Below are positions 63,182 to 64,000 of a stretch of DNA of 64,000 bases, one piece after another. The stretch covers positions 1-64,000 of the forward strand of contig JAJRWH010000005.1 of the NCBI GenBank assembly GCA_024276935.1. The letters are read 5' to 3'. The notes below the pieces were generated by a model. It did no database searches and was not told the DNA's origin. It was given only the letters and a program-made list of their open reading frames with translations. The translations under genes and the position numbers were made by a program. Source of the stretch: Deltaproteobacteria bacterium. Lineage in GTDB: Bacteria > Desulfobacterota > Desulfuromonadia > Desulfuromonadales > Geopsychrobacteraceae. Numbering within the stretch: the stretch's first letter is position 1; each line of letters begins with the position of its first letter.

Positions 63182-64000
63182 TCAATCAAGATTGGTCTCA
63201 ACCCGAATCAGGCAGGTCGGCTCCTGAATGATCTCCAGCTGGTCGATTTCAGCCAGGGCGCTGGTGATATCCGCCTCTTTGGCTTCGTGCGTCATCAGGA
63301 CAATCGGAACTGAATCTGCAGCATGGCGTTCAGGCTGGATCATCGACTGAATACTGATATTGTGCGCACCCAGGACACTGGAAATCTGAGCCAGAACTCC
63401 GGTCCGGTCAACGGTTGTGAAGCGCAGGTAATACTGGCTGATGATCTCGCTCATGGGACGCAGGGGCTGATCAATGATCTGCTCCTGGCAATACCCCATC
63501 ACAGGGGCTCTATCTTTAGCTCCTGAGCAGATACTGCGCCCTATGGCCATCACATCGCCCATAACGGCACTCGCTGTAGCATCCATCCCTGCGCCACTGC
63601 CATAAAGCAGAACCGGCCCGAGAAAATCACCCGACAAACGCACCGCATTGAAAACGCCATCAACCTCGGCCAGTTGGTAACTTTGTGGAATCATGGTCGG
63701 GTGAACCCTGACCTCAATGGCTTCGTCACACTGCTTGCCGATTGCCAGCAGTTTGATTTTGTAACCCATCTGGGTGGCAAAATCGATATCAACCGCGGTA
63801 ATCCGGGTAATCCCTTCGGTATAGACCTTAGAAAAGTCAATCCGGGTCCCAAAGCAAAGGGCTGCCAGCAAGGTGATTTTGTGTGCCGTATCCACACCCT
63901 CGATATCGAACGTCGGATCGGCCTCGGCATAACCGAGAGCCTGAGCTTCGGCAAGAACCTCAGAAAAATCACTGCCGTCTTCGGTCATTTTTGTCAAAAT
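63182..64000 (-). CDS. hom: Homoserine dehydrogenase, C-terminal part (runs off window)
   Basis: About 272 residues of the catalytic and regulatory end; the N-terminal NAD(P) domain lies beyond base 64000. The visible part holds the catalytic region DPTFDIEGVDTAHKITLLAALCFG, then GPVLLYGSGAGMDATASAVMGD and a C-terminal ACT domain (YYLRFTTVDRTGVLAQISSVL) for allosteric threonine control. Converts aspartate semialdehyde to homoserine. Confidence 0.93.
   Translation of the reverse strand: MLTKMTEDGSDFSEVLAEAQALGYAEADPTFDIEGVDTAHKITLLAALCFGTRIDFSKVYTEGITRITAVDIDFATQMGYKIKLLAIGKQCDEAIEVRVHPTMIPQSYQLAEVDGVFNAVRLSGDFLGPVLLYGSGAGMDATASAVMGDVMAIGRSICSGAKDRAPVMGYCQEQIIDQPLRPMSEIISQYYLRFTTVDRTGVLAQISSVLGAHNISIQSMIQPERHAADSVPIVLMTHEAKEADITSALAEIDQLEIIQEPTCLIRVETNLD

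Overview
The window looks like a chromosomal segment of a Desulfuromonadales-type bacterium (Geobacter, Desulfuromonas, Pelobacter relatives). This rests on gene content: a GeoRSP-like radical SAM locus, a YedE-type selenium/sulfur transporter, sigma-54 control, a large NAD-glutamate dehydrogenase, coenzyme-B12 ribonucleotide reductase, the surE-pcm-nlpD-rpoS order, and a tmRNA tag read as ADTDVRYALAA. There are no rRNA genes, no CRISPR array and no intact transposase.

Layout. 0.1-5.9 kb: SDR dehydrogenase, cardiolipin synthase, glycerol-1-phosphate-dehydrogenase-like enzyme and a PAS/GAF histidine kinase. 5.9-6.6 kb: a 161-bp MITE-like palindrome and the promoter region of a nucleobase/nucleoside ABC importer with cytosine deaminase (6.6-12.6 kb). 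12.6-14.1 kb: a decayed zeta-toxin module and degenerate repeats against the 3' end of tmRNA, looking like old integration scars. 14.1-28.1 kb (minus strand): smpB, rseC, amidohydrolase, panCB with a structured leader, flavin reductase, NAD-GDH, rsmA, tsaD, phoH and a small lipoprotein gene.

28.2-42.4 kb is the special part: one long minus-strand cluster behind a sigma-54 promoter, a palindromic upstream site and an orphan sigma-54 response regulator. In transcription order it encodes a haem-domain lipoprotein, a carboxypeptidase-regulatory-like lipoprotein, a HEAT-repeat lipoprotein, a NosR/NapH-like membrane ferredoxin, a small periplasmic binding protein, two NosD-like beta-helix proteins, a PhnD-like lipoprotein, a TPR membrane protein, a YedE-type transporter, a PqqD-like peptide chaperone, a radical SAM/SPASM enzyme, an 18-residue peptide (MKKYMKPRVVGSSNVHPC), a SPASM protein that has lost the radical SAM cluster, and a cysteine desulfurase. 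The peptide gene was found by eye between a hairpin and a strong terminator. I propose it is the precursor of a ribosomally made, radically modified peptide used by an envelope redox system.

42.7-48.6 kb: nrdJ with a cysteine-cluster protein, glutathionyl-hydroquinone reductase-like protein, tRNA-Val(CAC), hotdog thioesterase, UDP-glucose dehydrogenase and tRNA-Arg(CCT). 48.7-61.0 kb: a conserved minus-strand information-processing block, tRNA-Val(GAC)-thrS-infC-rpmI-rplT-pheS-pheT-ihfA-merR-surE-pcm-nlpD-rpoS-apt. infC starts with ATA, and pcm is fused to a DedA/VTT-like membrane domain. 61.2-64.0 kb: acyl-CoA synthetase and the C-terminal part of homoserine dehydrogenase, cut by the window edge.
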